39,789 nucleotides of DNA from an uncultured Eubacteriales bacterium. Lineage in GTDB: Bacteria > Bacillota > Clostridia > Oscillospirales > CAG-272. Below the pieces are notes generated by a model. That model did no database searches and was not told the DNA's origin. It saw only the letters and a list, made by a program, of their open reading frames with translations. The DNA lies in assembly GCA_949299535.1 (NCBI GenBank), contig CASGAQ010000002.1, forward strand, positions 1-39,789, written 5' to 3'. A program made the translations under genes and the position numbers. Positions 1 through 10,009 of this stretch are shown one piece after another; the stretch's first letter is position 1; each line of letters opens with the position of its first letter.

Positions 1-100
1 GGTCTCTTTTGTAATGTAATTTACTCCAACTGTGCCTCATTGAACTATTATACCGGAGAGCAACTTTGTTTCATAGACACTGTTTTATTTGGGGCTTACC
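1..100. other. Window edge, no gene recognised
   Basis: I see no credible coding region here. Read on the minus strand there is an isolated TATAAT-like hexamer near position 50, but no well-placed -35 element, so I do not call a promoter. Reading frames crossing this stretch continue into the tRNA genes and are artefacts. Confidence 0.3.
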
Positions 101-153
101 AAATAAAAAGATAGGCAGTAACTACACCCGATTGCTTGGGTGCAGGCACTGCC
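101..153 (-). terminator. Terminator after tRNA-Leu(CAG)
   Basis: On the minus strand, GGCAGT pairs with ACTGCC and an inner CACCC pairs with GGGTG. The stem is followed by TATCTTTTTATTT. It lies directly downstream of the tRNA 3' end and is a good intrinsic terminator for the tRNA-Leu array. Confidence 0.7.
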
Positions 154-156
154 TGC

Positions 157-243
157 TGGTGCGGGTAAAAGGACTTGAACCTTCACGAAGTTGCCCCCAC
201 TAGAACCTGAATCTAGCGCGTCTGCCAATTCCGCCATACCCGC
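157..243 (-). tRNA. tRNA-Leu (anticodon CAG), CCA encoded
   Basis: The reverse complement folds as a class II tRNA. The acceptor GCGGGTA pairs with TACCCGC, the anticodon stem is CTAGA/TCTAG with loop TTCAGGT (anticodon CAG), there is a long variable arm, and the T arm is GGTTCAAGTCC-like. Discriminator A is followed by a genomically encoded CCA. It is the last gene of a three-gene leucine tRNA array and should read CUG codons. Confidence 0.95.
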
Positions 244-245
244 AG

Positions 246-275
246 GAAAAAGCCGTTTAAAAGCGGCTTTTTTTG
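246..275 (-). terminator. Hairpin between tRNA-Leu genes
   Basis: AAGCCG and CGGCTT form a six-pair stem. It is flanked by a run of T on both strands, five T on the minus strand in the tRNA direction. It follows the CCA end of the second tRNA-Leu gene, so it is a terminator or a precursor-processing hairpin. Its orientation is inferred from the neighbouring tRNA. Confidence 0.55.
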
Positions 276-279
276 CTAT

Positions 280-364
280 TGGTGCGAGAAACGGGACTTG
301 AACCCGTACGGTGAAATCCACACGCCCCTCAAACGTGCGCGTCTGCCAGTTCCGCCACTCTCGC
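280..364 (-). tRNA. tRNA-Leu (anticodon GAG), copy 2
   Basis: Class II tRNA: acceptor GCGAGAG/TTCTCGC, anticodon stem CACGT/GCGTG with loop TTGAGGG (anticodon GAG), a long variable arm, and encoded CCA after discriminator A. Its sequence is identical to the gene at 469-553, so the two are a recent tandem duplication or are kept identical by gene conversion. It reads CUC/CUU codons. Confidence 0.95.
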
Positions 365-435
365 GTATTGCTTTGATTTTTTGCGCGAAGCGAGCTCTTC
401 GCGTCGGCGAACGTACCGTTGTCCGCTGATTCGAA

Positions 436-464
436 TGAAAAAGCTACTGCTGAGCAGTAGCTTT
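436..464 (-). terminator. Terminator after first tRNA-Leu(GAG)
   Basis: An eleven-pair perfect stem (AAAGCTACTGC/GCAGTAGCTTT) with a three-base loop is followed on the minus strand by TTTTTCATT. It starts a few bases after the tRNA CCA end. This is a clear intrinsic terminator, yet two further tRNA genes lie beyond it with no obvious promoter, so read-through probably occurs. Confidence 0.75.
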
Positions 465-468
465 CTCA

Positions 469-553
469 TGGTGCGAGAAACGGGACTTGAACCCGTACGG
501 TGAAATCCACACGCCCCTCAAACGTGCGCGTCTGCCAGTTCCGCCACTCTCGC
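469..553 (-). tRNA. tRNA-Leu (anticodon GAG), copy 1
   Basis: First gene of the leucine array, identical over its whole length to the copy at 280-364: GAG anticodon in loop TTGAGGG, long variable arm and encoded CCA. It lies about 60 bases downstream of a perfect sigma-A promoter on the same strand. Confidence 0.95.
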
Positions 554-615
554 ATGGTGCTTGTTTCGACTTCTGTCTTGCGTTTTTGAACCACTTGACC
601 TTGTCGACGTTGACT

Positions 616-644
616 ATTATATACGATATCGAGAAAAATGTCAA
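616..644 (-). promoter_or_regulatory. Sigma-A promoter of the tRNA-Leu array
   Basis: On the minus strand TTGACA is separated by exactly 17 bases from TATAAT, a perfect match to the vegetative consensus. This fits strong constitutive transcription of the downstream tRNA genes. Confidence 0.9.
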
Positions 645-877
645 TAGCTTTTTTGAATTTTTTTGATGTTTTTTCTTTCGTTTTTTATGCGGCGGAAAAT
701 GATAGTGAAGAGTAACTTCAAGGCGGTAATGAATTTATGTGAGAGAATATCGCAAACTATATGCAAACTATATTATTTATGATGCATGATACAGTATATA
801 TTATTACGATATATTATACGGGAAACATTCGTATTAAAAAATCATATCATATTTTTCAAATATTCACGCGTTATTCA
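645..877. other. AT-rich spacer, nothing recognised
   Basis: This strongly AT-rich intergenic stretch separates the tRNA promoter from the fucI promoter. An open frame of about 60 codons at 761-949 has no ribosome site, runs through the fucI promoter and looks random in composition. I found neither a cre-like site nor a riboswitch motif. Confidence 0.5.
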
Positions 878-906
878 TTGATTTATTTCGGAACGCATGT
901 TATAAT
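878..906 (+). promoter_or_regulatory. Extended -10 promoter for fucI
   Basis: TTGATT and TATAAT are spaced by 17 bases, and TGT immediately precedes the -10 (extended -10 TGn). The -10 lies about 75 bases before the fucI start codon. Confidence 0.75.
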
Positions 907-982
907 AAAAAATAACGAGAGCGATATTTGTCGCAATAAAATAATATAAAAATTTCATAATTTATTTTTTCGGAGGTCAATT

Positions 983-2785
983 ATGGCACAGAACAGATTG
1001 ATTGGCGATTACCCCGTTATCGGTATTCGTCCCACTATAGACGGTCGCCGCGGCCCGCTCAAGGTAAGAGAATCTCTTGAGGACCAGACAATGGCAATGG
1101 CAAATGCCGCTGCAAAGCTTATTACTGAAAATCTTCGTTATTCCAACGGCGAACCCGTGAAAGTTATAATTGCGGACACGACTATCGGTCGTGTTGCCGA
1201 AGCCGCCGCCTGCGCGGACAAGTTTAAAAAAGCCGGTGTCGATATCACACTTACCGTAACCCCCTGCTGGTGCTACGGTGCCGAAACCATGGATATGGAC
1301 CCTAACACCATCAAAGCTGTTTGGGGATTTAACGGTACTGAACGCCCCGGCGCAGTTTACCTTGCGTCTGTTCTTGCAACGCATGCTCAGAAAGGACTTC
1401 CTGCGTTCGGTATCTACGGTCACGACGTTCAGAACCTTGATGAGGTTGCGGATATTCCCGCCGATGTTCAGGAAAAGATACTTCGCTTTGCTCGCGCGGC
1501 TGTTGCAGCTGCGACAATGCGCGGTAAGTCATATCTGCAGATCGGCTCTATCTGCATGGGTATAGGCGGTTCTATTATCAGTCCCGAGTTTATCGAAGAA
1601 TATCTCGGTATGCGCGTAGAGTCTGTTGACGAGGTCGAAATAATCCGCCGAATGACTGAGGAGATCTATGACAAAGCAGAATTTGAAAAAGCTCTGGCAT
1701 GGGCAAAGGCCAATTGCATAGAAGGTTTCGACAAGAACCCCGAAAATATGCAGAAGACACGCGAACAGAAGGACGAGCAGTGGGAATTTGTTGTAAAAAT
1801 GATGGTTATAATCAAAGACCTTATGAACGGCAACCGGAATCTTCCCAAAGGCTGCGAAGAAGAGAAAGTCGGACACAATGCCATCGCGGCAGGCTTCCAG
1901 GGCCAGCGTCAGTGGACGGACTTTTATCCTAACTGTGACTTCCCGGAAGCAATGCTCAATACTTCCTTCGACTGGAACGGCGCCCGCGAGCCTTATATCC
2001 TTGCAACGGAAAACGACGTTCTCAACGGTATCGGCATGTTGTTCGGCAAACTTCTTACGAACCGCGCTCAGATGTTTGCAGATGTTCGTACATACTGGAG
2101 CCCCGAAGCTGTTAAGCGCGCTGCGGGATACGATATCGAAGGCATAGCAAAAGACAACGGCGGTATCATACATCTTATCAACTCAGGCGCTTGCTGTCTT
2201 GACGCGAACGGTGCGGCAAAAGACGAAAACGGCAATCCCGTTATGAAAGAGTGGTACAATGTTACCGAAGCGGATCAGAAAGCCATCATGGAGAACACCA
2301 CATGGAACTTTGCCGATCTCGGATACTTCCGCGGCGGCGGTTATTCTTCACGCTTTGTTACGAATGCTGAAATGCCCGCAACAATGATTCGTCTTAACCT
2401 CGTTAAAGGTCTTGGTCCGGTTATGCAGATAGCTGAAGGCTGGACGGTAAAACTTCCTGACGAAGTATCTGACAAACTTTGGAAGAGAACAGACTACACA
2501 TGGCCTTGCACATGGTTCGTTCCTCGCTGCGACGGCAAAGACGGCAGCGCATTCAAGACAGCTTATGAAGTTATGAACAACTGGGGCGCTAACCACGGTG
2601 CTATCAGCTACGGTCATATAGGTGCTGATCTTATCACGCTTTGTTCCATACTTCGTATTCCCGTTTGTATGCACAATATTCCTGACGATCAGATCTTCCG
2701 TCCCAAAGCATGGGATTCTTTCGGAATGGACAAAGAAGGTCAGGACTTCAGAGCTTGCGCGGCTTACGGTCCCATGTATAAATAA
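983..2785 (+). CDS. fucI: L-fucose isomerase
   Basis: Interconverts L-fucose and L-fuculose (also D-arabinose/D-ribulose), the first step of fucose catabolism in the cytoplasm. At 600 residues it matches the family length (E. coli FucI is 591). The Mn-binding and catalytic region is intact: Glu343 in ATENDVL and Asp367 in [10 protein letters not shown] correspond to E. coli E337 and D361 by a constant offset, and the C-terminal [14 protein letters not shown] segment supplies the conserved His. The start is fixed by a CGGAGGTC ribosome site seven bases upstream. It has its own promoter and terminator. No fuculokinase, aldolase or fucose permease is adjacent, so the rest of the pathway must be elsewhere. 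Confidence 0.96.
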   Translation: MAQNRLIGDYPVIGIRPTIDGRRGPLKVRESLEDQTMAMANAAAKLITENLRYSNGEPVKVIIADTTIGRVAEAAACADKFKKAGVDITLTVTPCWCYGAETMDMDPNTIKAVWGFNGTERPGAVYLASVLATHAQKGLPAFGIYGHDVQNLDEVADIPADVQEKILRFARAAVAAATMRGKSYLQIGSICMGIGGSIISPEFIEEYLGMRVESVDEVEIIRRMTEEIYDKAEFEKALAWAKANCIEGFDKNPENMQKTREQKDEQWEFVVKMMVIIKDLMNGNRNLPKGCEEEKVGHNAIAAGFQGQRQWTDFYPNCDFPEAMLNTSFDWNGAREPYILATENDVLNGIGMLFGKLLTNRAQMFADVRTYWSPEAVKRAAGYDIEGIAKDNGGIIHLINSGACCLDANGAAKDENGNPVMKEWYNVTEADQKAIMENTTWNFADLGYFRGGGYSSRFVTNAEMPATMIRLNLVKGLGPVMQIAEGWTVKLPDEVSDKLWKRTDYTWPCTWFVPRCDGKDGSAFKTAYEVMNNWGANHGAISYGHIGADLITLCSILRIPVCMHNIPDDQIFRPKAWDSFGMDKEGQDFRACAAYGPMYK

Positions 2786-2813
2786 TTTAAAATATTATAC
2801 ATAATATATTAAG

Positions 2814-2845
2814 AAAGGCAGGATATTTATTTTCCTGCCTTTTGG
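2814..2845 (+). terminator. Terminator of fucI
   Basis: AAAGGCAGGA pairs with TCCTGCCTTT across a nine-base AT-rich loop and is followed by TTGGTTTTG. The stem is nearly symmetrical, so it may also end the convergent small gene. Confidence 0.8.
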
Positions 2846-2857
2846 TTTTGCAAAAAA

Positions 2858-3067
2858 TCATTTTGCTTTATTATAAGCCTCGCTCCCGTCGAGAGCGGTG
2901 ACGGGAACGTCCAGAATATCTCTGTATGATTCTGCCGAATATTCGCCGTCAGGTATTCTCGGTACGCAACCTGTCCTGTCTGTGCCGCTGGCGCAGGGAG
3001 TTTCCCACATCGCTTTTTCAGCAAGCTTTGAGGCGTCGGGAGAATTTTTTTCGTCTCTTTTATGCAT
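2858..3067 (-). CDS. Small uncharacterised protein (69 aa)
   Basis: Function not recognised. It is a 69-residue hydrophilic protein without membrane segment or signal peptide. It is rich in Asp, Glu, Lys, Pro and Ser, and has two cysteines in a central TPCASGTDRTGCVPRIP block. I think it is real because a good AGAGGTGA ribosome site stands the right distance before this ATG, and because the spacing of charged and conserved-looking residues is unlike a chance frame. A longer frame starting upstream in another phase overlaps it but lacks the ribosome site. It is convergent with fucI and divergent from guaB. No promoter was assigned. Confidence 0.6.
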   Translation of the reverse strand: MHKRDEKNSPDASKLAEKAMWETPCASGTDRTGCVPRIPDGEYSAESYRDILDVPVTALDGSEAYNKAK

Positions 3068-3137
3068 GGAGCTTTATCACCTCTTTTCATATGTAATAGA
3101 ATTTGAGAGTTTTTGAGTTTTTATTCCTTGATTTTTG

Positions 3138-3166
3138 TTGACAAAAAAGTTTTTTTGTTGTAAAAT
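3138..3166 (+). promoter_or_regulatory. Sigma-A promoter of guaB
   Basis: TTGACA, 17-base spacer, TAAAAT. The spacer is a quasi-palindrome of an A-run and a T-run around a single G. An 18-base stretch overlapping it is also found inside the biotin ligase promoter at 35004-35032. Confidence 0.8.
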
Positions 3167-3205
3167 TATAAAAATACTTTATATGCAATATCTGTTGAAT
3201 GTTAA

Positions 3206-4708
<1,503 letters not shown>

Positions 4709-4727
4709 TAATAAAATAAACAGACTT

Positions 4728-4763
4728 AAAACGACGAATTTTTAAAATTTCGTCGTTTTTTTT
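4728..4763 (+). terminator. Terminator of guaB
   Basis: AAACGACGAA pairs with TTTCGTCGTTT around an AT-rich loop and is followed by eight T. Confidence 0.85.
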
Positions 4764-4785
4764 GTGAAAAAGTTTAAATTAGATA

Positions 4786-4814
4786 TTTTCTTTTTCTTGA
4801 GATTGTGGTATAAT
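4786..4814 (+). promoter_or_regulatory. Extended -10 promoter of typA-tcdA
   Basis: A consensus TATAAT preceded by TGG (extended -10) stands 17 bases after a poor -35 (TTTTCT). It is the only promoter-like element between the guaB terminator and typA. Confidence 0.6.
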
Positions 4815-4892
4815 CCAATGTCATGATTAAAAATACAGTATTAAATAAAAATAACGGTGTAAAAATCACCTGTGAAAAGCGAGGTAATTCCT

Positions 4893-6734
4893 TTGGTAAG
4901 AGAAGATTTGAGAAATATTGCAATTATTGCACACGTTGACCACGGTAAAACAACGCTTGTAGACGAAATGCTCAAACAAGGCGGTATATACCGTGAGAAT
5001 CAGGTCGTTGAAGAACGAGTAATGGACTCCAACGCCATAGAGCGCGAACGCGGTATAACGATTATGGCTAAAAATACGGCAGTTCACTACAAAGGCGTAA
5101 AGATAAATATTGTTGATACTCCCGGACACGCTGATTTCGGCGGAGAAGTTGAACGTATACTTAAAATGGTAAACGGCGTTATACTCCTTGTAGACGCGGC
5201 TGAAGGTCCCATGCCGCAGACGCGCTTCGTTCTTCAGAAAGCTTTGGCGCTCAATCATCCCGTAATAGTTGTAGTAAATAAGATAGATAAACCCGACGCT
5301 CGCCTTGACGAAGTGGGAGATGAAGTCCTTGAACTTCTTCTTGACTTGGGTGCAAGCGATGAACAGTTCGACTCTCCCATGCTTTGGTGCTCCGGCAGAG
5401 CGGGTACGGCTTCTTTTTCTCCTCACGAGCCGGGCGTTAATCTCGAGCCTCTTTTTGATACTATCCTTGAATACATTCCCGCTCCCGAAGGCGACGCAGA
5501 GGGACCGCTTCAAATGCTCGTTTCTTCCATAGATTATAATGATTATGTAGGAAGAATAGGTATAGGCAGAATAGAACGCGGCGTTATGCGTCAGAATCAG
5601 GATGCTATGATATCTAACTTCCACGATAAGGACAAGGCGCCTTCCAAGGTAAAGATAGTAAACATAAGTCAGATAGACGGTCTGCGCCGTGTGCCGGTTA
5701 CAGAGGCGAAAATGGGTGATATCGTATGTTTCTCAGGTGCTGAGAATATTTCGATAGGAGATACTATCACGGACGTAAACTGTGTAGAACCGCTTGAATT
5801 TGTCAAAGTCGGCGAGCCTACGATGGAGATGACTTTCTCTGTAAACGACGGTCCTTTTGCCGGTCAGGACGGCAAGTTCGTCACAACTCGTCAGATACGC
5901 GAACGCCTTTACAAAGAACTTCTCAAAGACGTTTCTCTCAGAGTAAAAGACGGCGACACAACGGATTCATTCGTTGTTTCCGGACGCGGTGAAATGCATT
6001 TGTCTATCCTTGTCGAGACTATGCGCCGCGAAGGTTATGAGCTTTGCGTAAGCACCCCCAGAGTTCTTTACAAGGAAATAGACGGCAAACTTTGCGAGCC
6101 GATAGAAAACGTCGAAATAGAGGTACCTCAGGACTACTGCGGCGCCGTAATGGAAAAACTCGGTGCGCGCAAAGGCGACCTTATCAATATGGCTCCGCGC
6201 GGTTCTGGCAACAGAATGCATATGCAGTTCAGGATACCTACACGTTGCTTGTTCGGATACAGAAGCGAATTTATGACTGATACTCGCGGAGAGGGAATAA
6301 TCAATTCTGTTTTTGAATGTTATGAGCCGTTCAAGGGAGAGATAACACGCCGTTTCACAGGTTCTCTTGTTGCAAGCGAAACCGGTGTTTCAACTTCTTA
6401 CGGGGTGTTCAATACTCAGGACAGAGGCACTATGTTTATCAGCAGCCAGTGCCCTGTATATGAAGGAATGATTGTAGGAGAAAATCCGAAAATGGGTGAT
6501 ATCGCCGTAAACGTATGCAAGGAAAAACATCTTACCGCGATTCGTTCGACAGGCGCTGACGAGGCACTTCGTCTTGTTCCCGCAAAAATAATGAGCCTTG
6601 AAGAAGCTATCGAGTTTATTGCTGATGACGAACTTATAGAGGTCACACCTAATAATATACGTCTTCGCAAGAGAATACTCTCAACGGATCTCAGATATAA
6701 GATGGCAGGCAGACTCAAAAAAGAAGGTAAATAA
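4893..6734 (+). CDS. typA: Ribosome-binding translational GTPase TypA/BipA
   Basis: EF-G-like GTPase that binds the ribosome and helps 50S assembly and stress adaptation. The G domain shows AHVDHGKTT (G1), RGITI (G2), DTPGHADF (G3) and NKIDKP (G4), followed by EF-G-like domains II, III and V and the TypA-specific C-terminal domain. I place the start at a TTG codon because GAGGT stands exactly seven bases before it and the product then begins [12 protein letters not shown] and has 613 residues, the size of B. subtilis BipA. A GTG 21 bases upstream (4872) is in frame but has no ribosome site. tcdA follows after nine bases, so the two are co-transcribed. Confidence 0.95.
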   Translation: MVREDLRNIAIIAHVDHGKTTLVDEMLKQGGIYRENQVVEERVMDSNAIERERGITIMAKNTAVHYKGVKINIVDTPGHADFGGEVERILKMVNGVILLVDAAEGPMPQTRFVLQKALALNHPVIVVVNKIDKPDARLDEVGDEVLELLLDLGASDEQFDSPMLWCSGRAGTASFSPHEPGVNLEPLFDTILEYIPAPEGDAEGPLQMLVSSIDYNDYVGRIGIGRIERGVMRQNQDAMISNFHDKDKAPSKVKIVNISQIDGLRRVPVTEAKMGDIVCFSGAENISIGDTITDVNCVEPLEFVKVGEPTMEMTFSVNDGPFAGQDGKFVTTRQIRERLYKELLKDVSLRVKDGDTTDSFVVSGRGEMHLSILVETMRREGYELCVSTPRVLYKEIDGKLCEPIENVEIEVPQDYCGAVMEKLGARKGDLINMAPRGSGNRMHMQFRIPTRCLFGYRSEFMTDTRGEGIINSVFECYEPFKGEITRRFTGSLVASETGVSTSYGVFNTQDRGTMFISSQCPVYEGMIVGENPKMGDIAVNVCKEKHLTAIRSTGADEALRLVPAKIMSLEEAIEFIADDELIEVTPNNIRLRKRILSTDLRYKMAGRLKKEGK

Positions 6735-6743
6735 GAGGGAAGT

Positions 6744-7451
6744 ATGGAAGAACAATTTTCCAGAACGGCTCTGATAATAGGCGACTCCGCAGTTGAAAAA
6801 CTGCGCGGTCGCCATGTCGCTGTTTTCGGTGTCGGCGGAGTAGGCTCTTTTGCGGCTGAAGCGATAGCTCGCATGGGTGTCGGACGCATGACTCTTGTGG
6901 ACAACGATGTTGTGTCGGAGTCAAATATCAACCGACAGTTGATAGCGCTCCACTCCACCGTAGGAAAATATAAGGTCGATGTGGCAAAAGATAGGATACT
7001 TGACATAAATCCATCTGCAAAAGTTGAAGCGAGGCGCATGTTCTATCTTCCCGAAAATGCAGACGATATAGATATTTCCTCTTTTGACTGCATAGTGGAC
7101 GCGATAGATACCGTTTCAGCGAAGCTGGAACTTATAACGCGGGCGCATATGTGCGGTGTACCGATAATAAGTTCAATGGGTACGGGAAACAAGCTTCATC
7201 CCGAAAAATTGGAGATAACGGATATATCGAAAACAAGTATATGTCCTCTTGCCCGCGTTATGAGAAGGGAACTTAAAGCGCGAGGTATAAATAAACTTAC
7301 TGTCGTTTACTCCAAAGAGGAACCGCTTCCGACTCAAAAAGATGTTTTCCTGTCCAACGGAAAGAAAACTGTAGGCAGTATATCGTTCGTTCCTGCAAGC
7401 GCGGGGCTTTTGATAGCAAGCAAGGTCCTTGAGATACTTCTGTCTTTATAA
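6744..7451 (+). CDS. tcdA: tRNA threonylcarbamoyladenosine dehydratase
   Basis: E1-like enzyme that uses ATP to cyclise t6A37 in ANN-decoding tRNAs to cyclic t6A. The 235 residues contain the nucleotide-binding FGVGGVGS loop, the NxxRQ-type arginine motif (SNINRQL), the DAIDTVSAK strand typical of the TcdA/CsdL branch, and a C-terminal SVSFVPA-like segment. The family is short compared with ThiF/MoeB and this length fits. The ribosome site GAGGGAAG follows the typA stop closely, which indicates translational coupling to another translation-quality gene. Confidence 0.93.
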   Translation: MEEQFSRTALIIGDSAVEKLRGRHVAVFGVGGVGSFAAEAIARMGVGRMTLVDNDVVSESNINRQLIALHSTVGKYKVDVAKDRILDINPSAKVEARRMFYLPENADDIDISSFDCIVDAIDTVSAKLELITRAHMCGVPIISSMGTGNKLHPEKLEITDISKTSICPLARVMRRELKARGINKLTVVYSKEEPLPTQKDVFLSNGKKTVGSISFVPASAGLLIASKVLEILLSL

Positions 7452-7475
7452 GTTGTAAAAATCTTGGATTTTGCC

Positions 7476-7519
7476 GTTTTGTGACGGAATCCGGCGTGTT
7501 TTGTGACGGAATTCGGCGT
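7476..7519 (+). repeat. Two abutting 22-base direct repeats
   Basis: Two copies of a 22-base unit beginning GTTTTGTGACGGAAT stand head to tail and differ at one position (C/T). They follow the tcdA stop and are followed by T-rich sequence. Short GCCG/CGGC pairings are possible, so the pair could form a weak terminator, but the direct repeat is the clearer signal. Confidence 0.7.
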
Positions 7520-7562
7520 TTTTTATATTTTTTATATTCTGTATAAAATTCATTGTAAACAG

Positions 7563-7591
7563 TTGACTTTAAATATTCTTTTTGTTATAAT
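7563..7591 (+). promoter_or_regulatory. Sigma-A promoter of the LRR lipoprotein gene
   Basis: TTGACT, 17 bases, TATAAT, about 45 bases before the start codon of the lipoprotein gene. Confidence 0.85.
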
Positions 7592-7637
7592 ATAGCTATA
7601 AAAATATTACTTTTTATTTAAGAAAGGCGTAATAGTT

Positions 7638-8720
7638 ATGAAAAAAATCATCTATTTTCTTATGGTCTTCTCTATTCTGGCGGTTACATGTCTCGGATTG
7701 GTTTCTTGTGGAGAAATGGGCGGAAATGAAACAAGCGGCAATGAATCATCAACAAGCGGTTTTGTAATCCCCGAAGATGTTCTTGAAGGACATACACCTA
7801 CTGATATTAAATACTTCAAATACAAAACAAATGACGACGGTACGGCAAAGATTACAGGTGTATACACGGATATTCCCGTCGATAAAGAAGTTGTAGTTCC
7901 CGCATATATAGAAGAAGACGGTAAAAAATACACAGTTACATCTATCGGCACTTCTACTTTTGCTCAGTCTGCGATCGTTGAGCTGTATATTCCTTACACC
8001 GTTACGGAAATCGGAGAATATGCTTTCGGAAGTTGCAAATCTCTTAAAAAAGTGAGCATTCCCACAACTGTTACCAAACTTGCAACAGGTACGTTTAGCG
8101 GATGCGAAAGCATTACGGATCTTGACTTTATCCCTGAAAGCATTGAGTCCATCGGTGAAAGATGCTTTGAAGCATGCAAAGGTCTTGTCAGCAATGTTGT
8201 TGTTCCCGATTCAGTAAAGACTATCGGTGCTTTTGCTTTTGTAGATTGCACAGGCATGACAAATATCAAACTTTCCGCAAATCTTGAATCTATTCTGGAC
8301 AGCACATTCAACGGATGCACTTTCCTCAGCGAAATCGAAATTCCCGCCAATGTTAAATCCATCGGCGATAGCGCATTCAAAGATTGCAGCAGACTTAAAA
8401 CAATTAAACTTCCCGATACGCTTGAAACCATCGGTGCAAACGCGTTCAACGGTTGCAAAAATGTTTCTCAGATAACAGTTCCCGATTCTGTTAAGTCAAT
8501 CGGAGAATATGCGTTTGAATCTTGCAGAAACCTTAAAAAGATCAGACTTTCCGGAAATACCGAACTCACTATCGGTGACTATATTTTCGGTGAAGATATC
8601 GAAAAGAGTTGCAGAAAACTCGAAGAAATATATGTCGCTCCCGGCAGCAAGGCTGAAACATGGTGCAAAGACAATGGACTTGCAGACATGGTACTTGATG
8701 TTGCAGGTTATCAGGAGTAA
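7638..8720 (+). CDS. BspA-like leucine-rich-repeat lipoprotein
   Basis: A surface protein of 360 residues. It starts with a lipoprotein signal peptide: lysines, a hydrophobic stretch and lipobox LVSC with the lipidated Cys near residue 24. A Gly/Ser/Asn-rich linker follows. The rest consists of repeated units of about 23 residues of the LRR_5 type, with recurring patterns such as IGEYAF.C..L..I.IP. The repeat block ends near GSKAETWC. The ribosome site is AAGAAAGG. It stands alone with its own promoter and terminator. BspA-like LRR proteins occur in gut and oral anaerobes and some bind host proteins; a ligand cannot be inferred here. Confidence 0.88.
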   Translation: MKKIIYFLMVFSILAVTCLGLVSCGEMGGNETSGNESSTSGFVIPEDVLEGHTPTDIKYFKYKTNDDGTAKITGVYTDIPVDKEVVVPAYIEEDGKKYTVTSIGTSTFAQSAIVELYIPYTVTEIGEYAFGSCKSLKKVSIPTTVTKLATGTFSGCESITDLDFIPESIESIGERCFEACKGLVSNVVVPDSVKTIGAFAFVDCTGMTNIKLSANLESILDSTFNGCTFLSEIEIPANVKSIGDSAFKDCSRLKTIKLPDTLETIGANAFNGCKNVSQITVPDSVKSIGEYAFESCRNLKKIRLSGNTELTIGDYIFGEDIEKSCRKLEEIYVAPGSKAETWCKDNGLADMVLDVAGYQE

Positions 8721-8773
8721 TTTGCCGTTTTCTACTCATTTTGCCTATCTGAAACAAATTTCATATAAGCTAT

Positions 8774-8817
8774 AAAAAATACGTCCGACTGCTTTTCCGC
8801 TGTCGGACGTATTTTTT
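8774..8817. terminator. Bidirectional terminator between the LRR gene and rsmE
   Basis: AAAAAATACGTCCGAC and GTCGGACGTATTTTTT form a 16-pair perfect stem with A/T runs at both ends. It serves the convergent LRR lipoprotein and rsmE genes. The rsmE stop codon lies in its right arm. Confidence 0.92.
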
Positions 8818-9556
8818 ACAAATTCATTTCGGCGTGAATCATACACATTCCTACCGAAGTTATGGCTGCGGTTTCCGTCCGCAATATCCTTTTTCCGAGT
8901 GATATGGAATAGCCGCCTATATCTTTTGCCGCGGCGATCTCTTTATCGTCAAATCCGCCCTCGGGACCTATCAGAATACCTACTGAAGCGCCTTTTTTTA
9001 TCCTTGAGAGCGCTTTATGAGTAGCAGTCATGCCGTTTTCGCTTTCATAGGGGATAAGAAGCAAGTCGAGTTCCTTTGCTTTTTCAAGCGCTTGCGTATA
9101 TGTCATCACGTTGAAGACCTCCGGGATTATATTTCGTTTGCTTTGCTTTGCTGCGCTTTCAGAAATAGCTTGCCAGCGTTCACGACGTGATTCTTTTTTC
9201 TTTGAGTCCAGTTTCACTATTGAGCGGCTCATTTCAACAGGAATGATTCCGAAAACGCCAAGTTCTACCGACTTTTGTATTATAAGTTCCAACTTATCGC
9301 TTTTAGGCAGTCCCTGAAAAAGATATATTTTTATCTGAAGTTCCGTATTTTGATAATCGTCCTCGATTATTTCTGCCACGGCTCTTTCTTCTTCAAATCT
9401 CATAAGGCGGCATAAACTGCTGATTCCGCCTTCGCTTACAATAAACTCCTCGCCGGATCTCATTCGCAAAACGTTTTTTATATGATTAAAGTCAGACCCT
9501 GTTATGTAACAGAGTCCTTCTCGCTTGTTTTCTTTATCTATAAAAAAATTGTACAT
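8816..9556 (-). CDS. rsmE: 16S rRNA (uracil1498-N3)-methyltransferase
   Basis: SPOUT-family enzyme that methylates U1498 of 16S rRNA in the decoding centre. The 246 residues have an N-terminal PUA-like part (HIKNVLRMRSGEE) followed by the SPOUT fold with GPEGGF and the C-terminal knot sequence LGKRILRTETA, which binds S-adenosylmethionine. The helix EKSVELGV is present as QKSVELGV. The ribosome site AAAGGAGG is ideal. In many Clostridia rsmE follows prmA, but here it is alone with its own promoter. Confidence 0.95.
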   Translation of the reverse strand: MYNFFIDKENKREGLCYITGSDFNHIKNVLRMRSGEEFIVSEGGISSLCRLMRFEEERAVAEIIEDDYQNTELQIKIYLFQGLPKSDKLELIIQKSVELGVFGIIPVEMSRSIVKLDSKKKESRRERWQAISESAAKQSKRNIIPEVFNVMTYTQALEKAKELDLLLIPYESENGMTATHKALSRIKKGASVGILIGPEGGFDDKEIAAAKDIGGYSISLGKRILRTETAAITSVGMCMIHAEMNL

Positions 9557-9581
9557 ATTTTAGACCTCCTTTTTCATTTTG

Positions 9582-9610
9582 ATTATATCAGATAAAACCT
9601 ATATTTACAA
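9582..9610 (-). promoter_or_regulatory. Promoter of rsmE
   Basis: On the minus strand TTGTAA, 17 bases, TATAAT with TGA directly before the -10 (extended -10). It lies some 25 bases before the start codon. Confidence 0.7.
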
Positions 9611-9644
9611 CAAGAAATATATAAAATAAAAAATCAAAAAAGTA

Positions 9645-9673
9645 TTGACAATTTAAAAGTGTTATGCTATAAT
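9645..9673 (+). promoter_or_regulatory. Sigma-A promoter of the tRNA-Thr/tRNA-Tyr operon
   Basis: TTGACA, 17 bases, TATAAT, with an extended -10 TGC. It is a perfect consensus promoter about 45 bases before tRNA-Thr. Confidence 0.92.
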
Positions 9674-9718
9674 AATTAACGTTGTGAGATGATGGTTTCA
9701 CAGCGGACAAATATATAA

Positions 9719-9793
9719 GCTGGTGTGGCTCAATGGCAGAGCAGCTGATTTGTAATCAGCAGGTTGATGGTTCGACTCCGTTCACCAGCTCCA
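9719..9793 (+). tRNA. tRNA-Thr (anticodon TGT), CCA encoded
   Basis: Acceptor GCTGGTG/CACCAGC, anticodon stem GCTGA/TCAGC with loop TTTGTAA (anticodon TGT), T-loop TTCGACT, discriminator T and encoded CCA. First gene of a two-tRNA operon. Confidence 0.96.
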
Positions 9794-9825
9794 AGATTCC
9801 GTATTTTGAATACGGAATTTATAAT

Positions 9826-9910
9826 GGGAGCGTTCCCGAGCGGCCAAAGGGGGCAGACTGTAAATCTGTTGTCAGTGACTTCGGTGGTCCGAATCCACCC
9901 GCTCCCACCA
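9826..9910 (+). tRNA. tRNA-Tyr (anticodon GTA), CCA encoded
   Basis: Class II tRNA: acceptor GGGAGCG/CGCTCCC, anticodon arm AGA-CTGTAAA-TCT (anticodon GTA), a long variable arm, and encoded CCA after discriminator A. The 32-base spacer from tRNA-Thr contains a perfect ten-pair hairpin (ATTCCGTATT/AATACGGAAT), probably a processing signal. Confidence 0.96.
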
Positions 9911-9948
9911 AGCCTCAAGGACTTCAGTCCTTGAGGCTTTTCTTTTTA
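9910..9948 (+). terminator. Terminator of the tRNA-Thr/Tyr operon
   Basis: AAGCCTCAAGGACT pairs with AGTCCTTGAGGCTT (14 pairs) and is followed by TTCTTTTT. Confidence 0.93.
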
Positions 9949-10009
9949 CCTATTACCTATTACTTTAAAATTCCTTTCGGCTTAAAAAGTAATAAAAAAC
10001 AAGTTTTTT

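Noticed and set aside
761..949. 62-codon frame upstream of fucI
   Set aside because: It spans the fucI promoter, lacks a ribosome site and has a random AT-rich composition.
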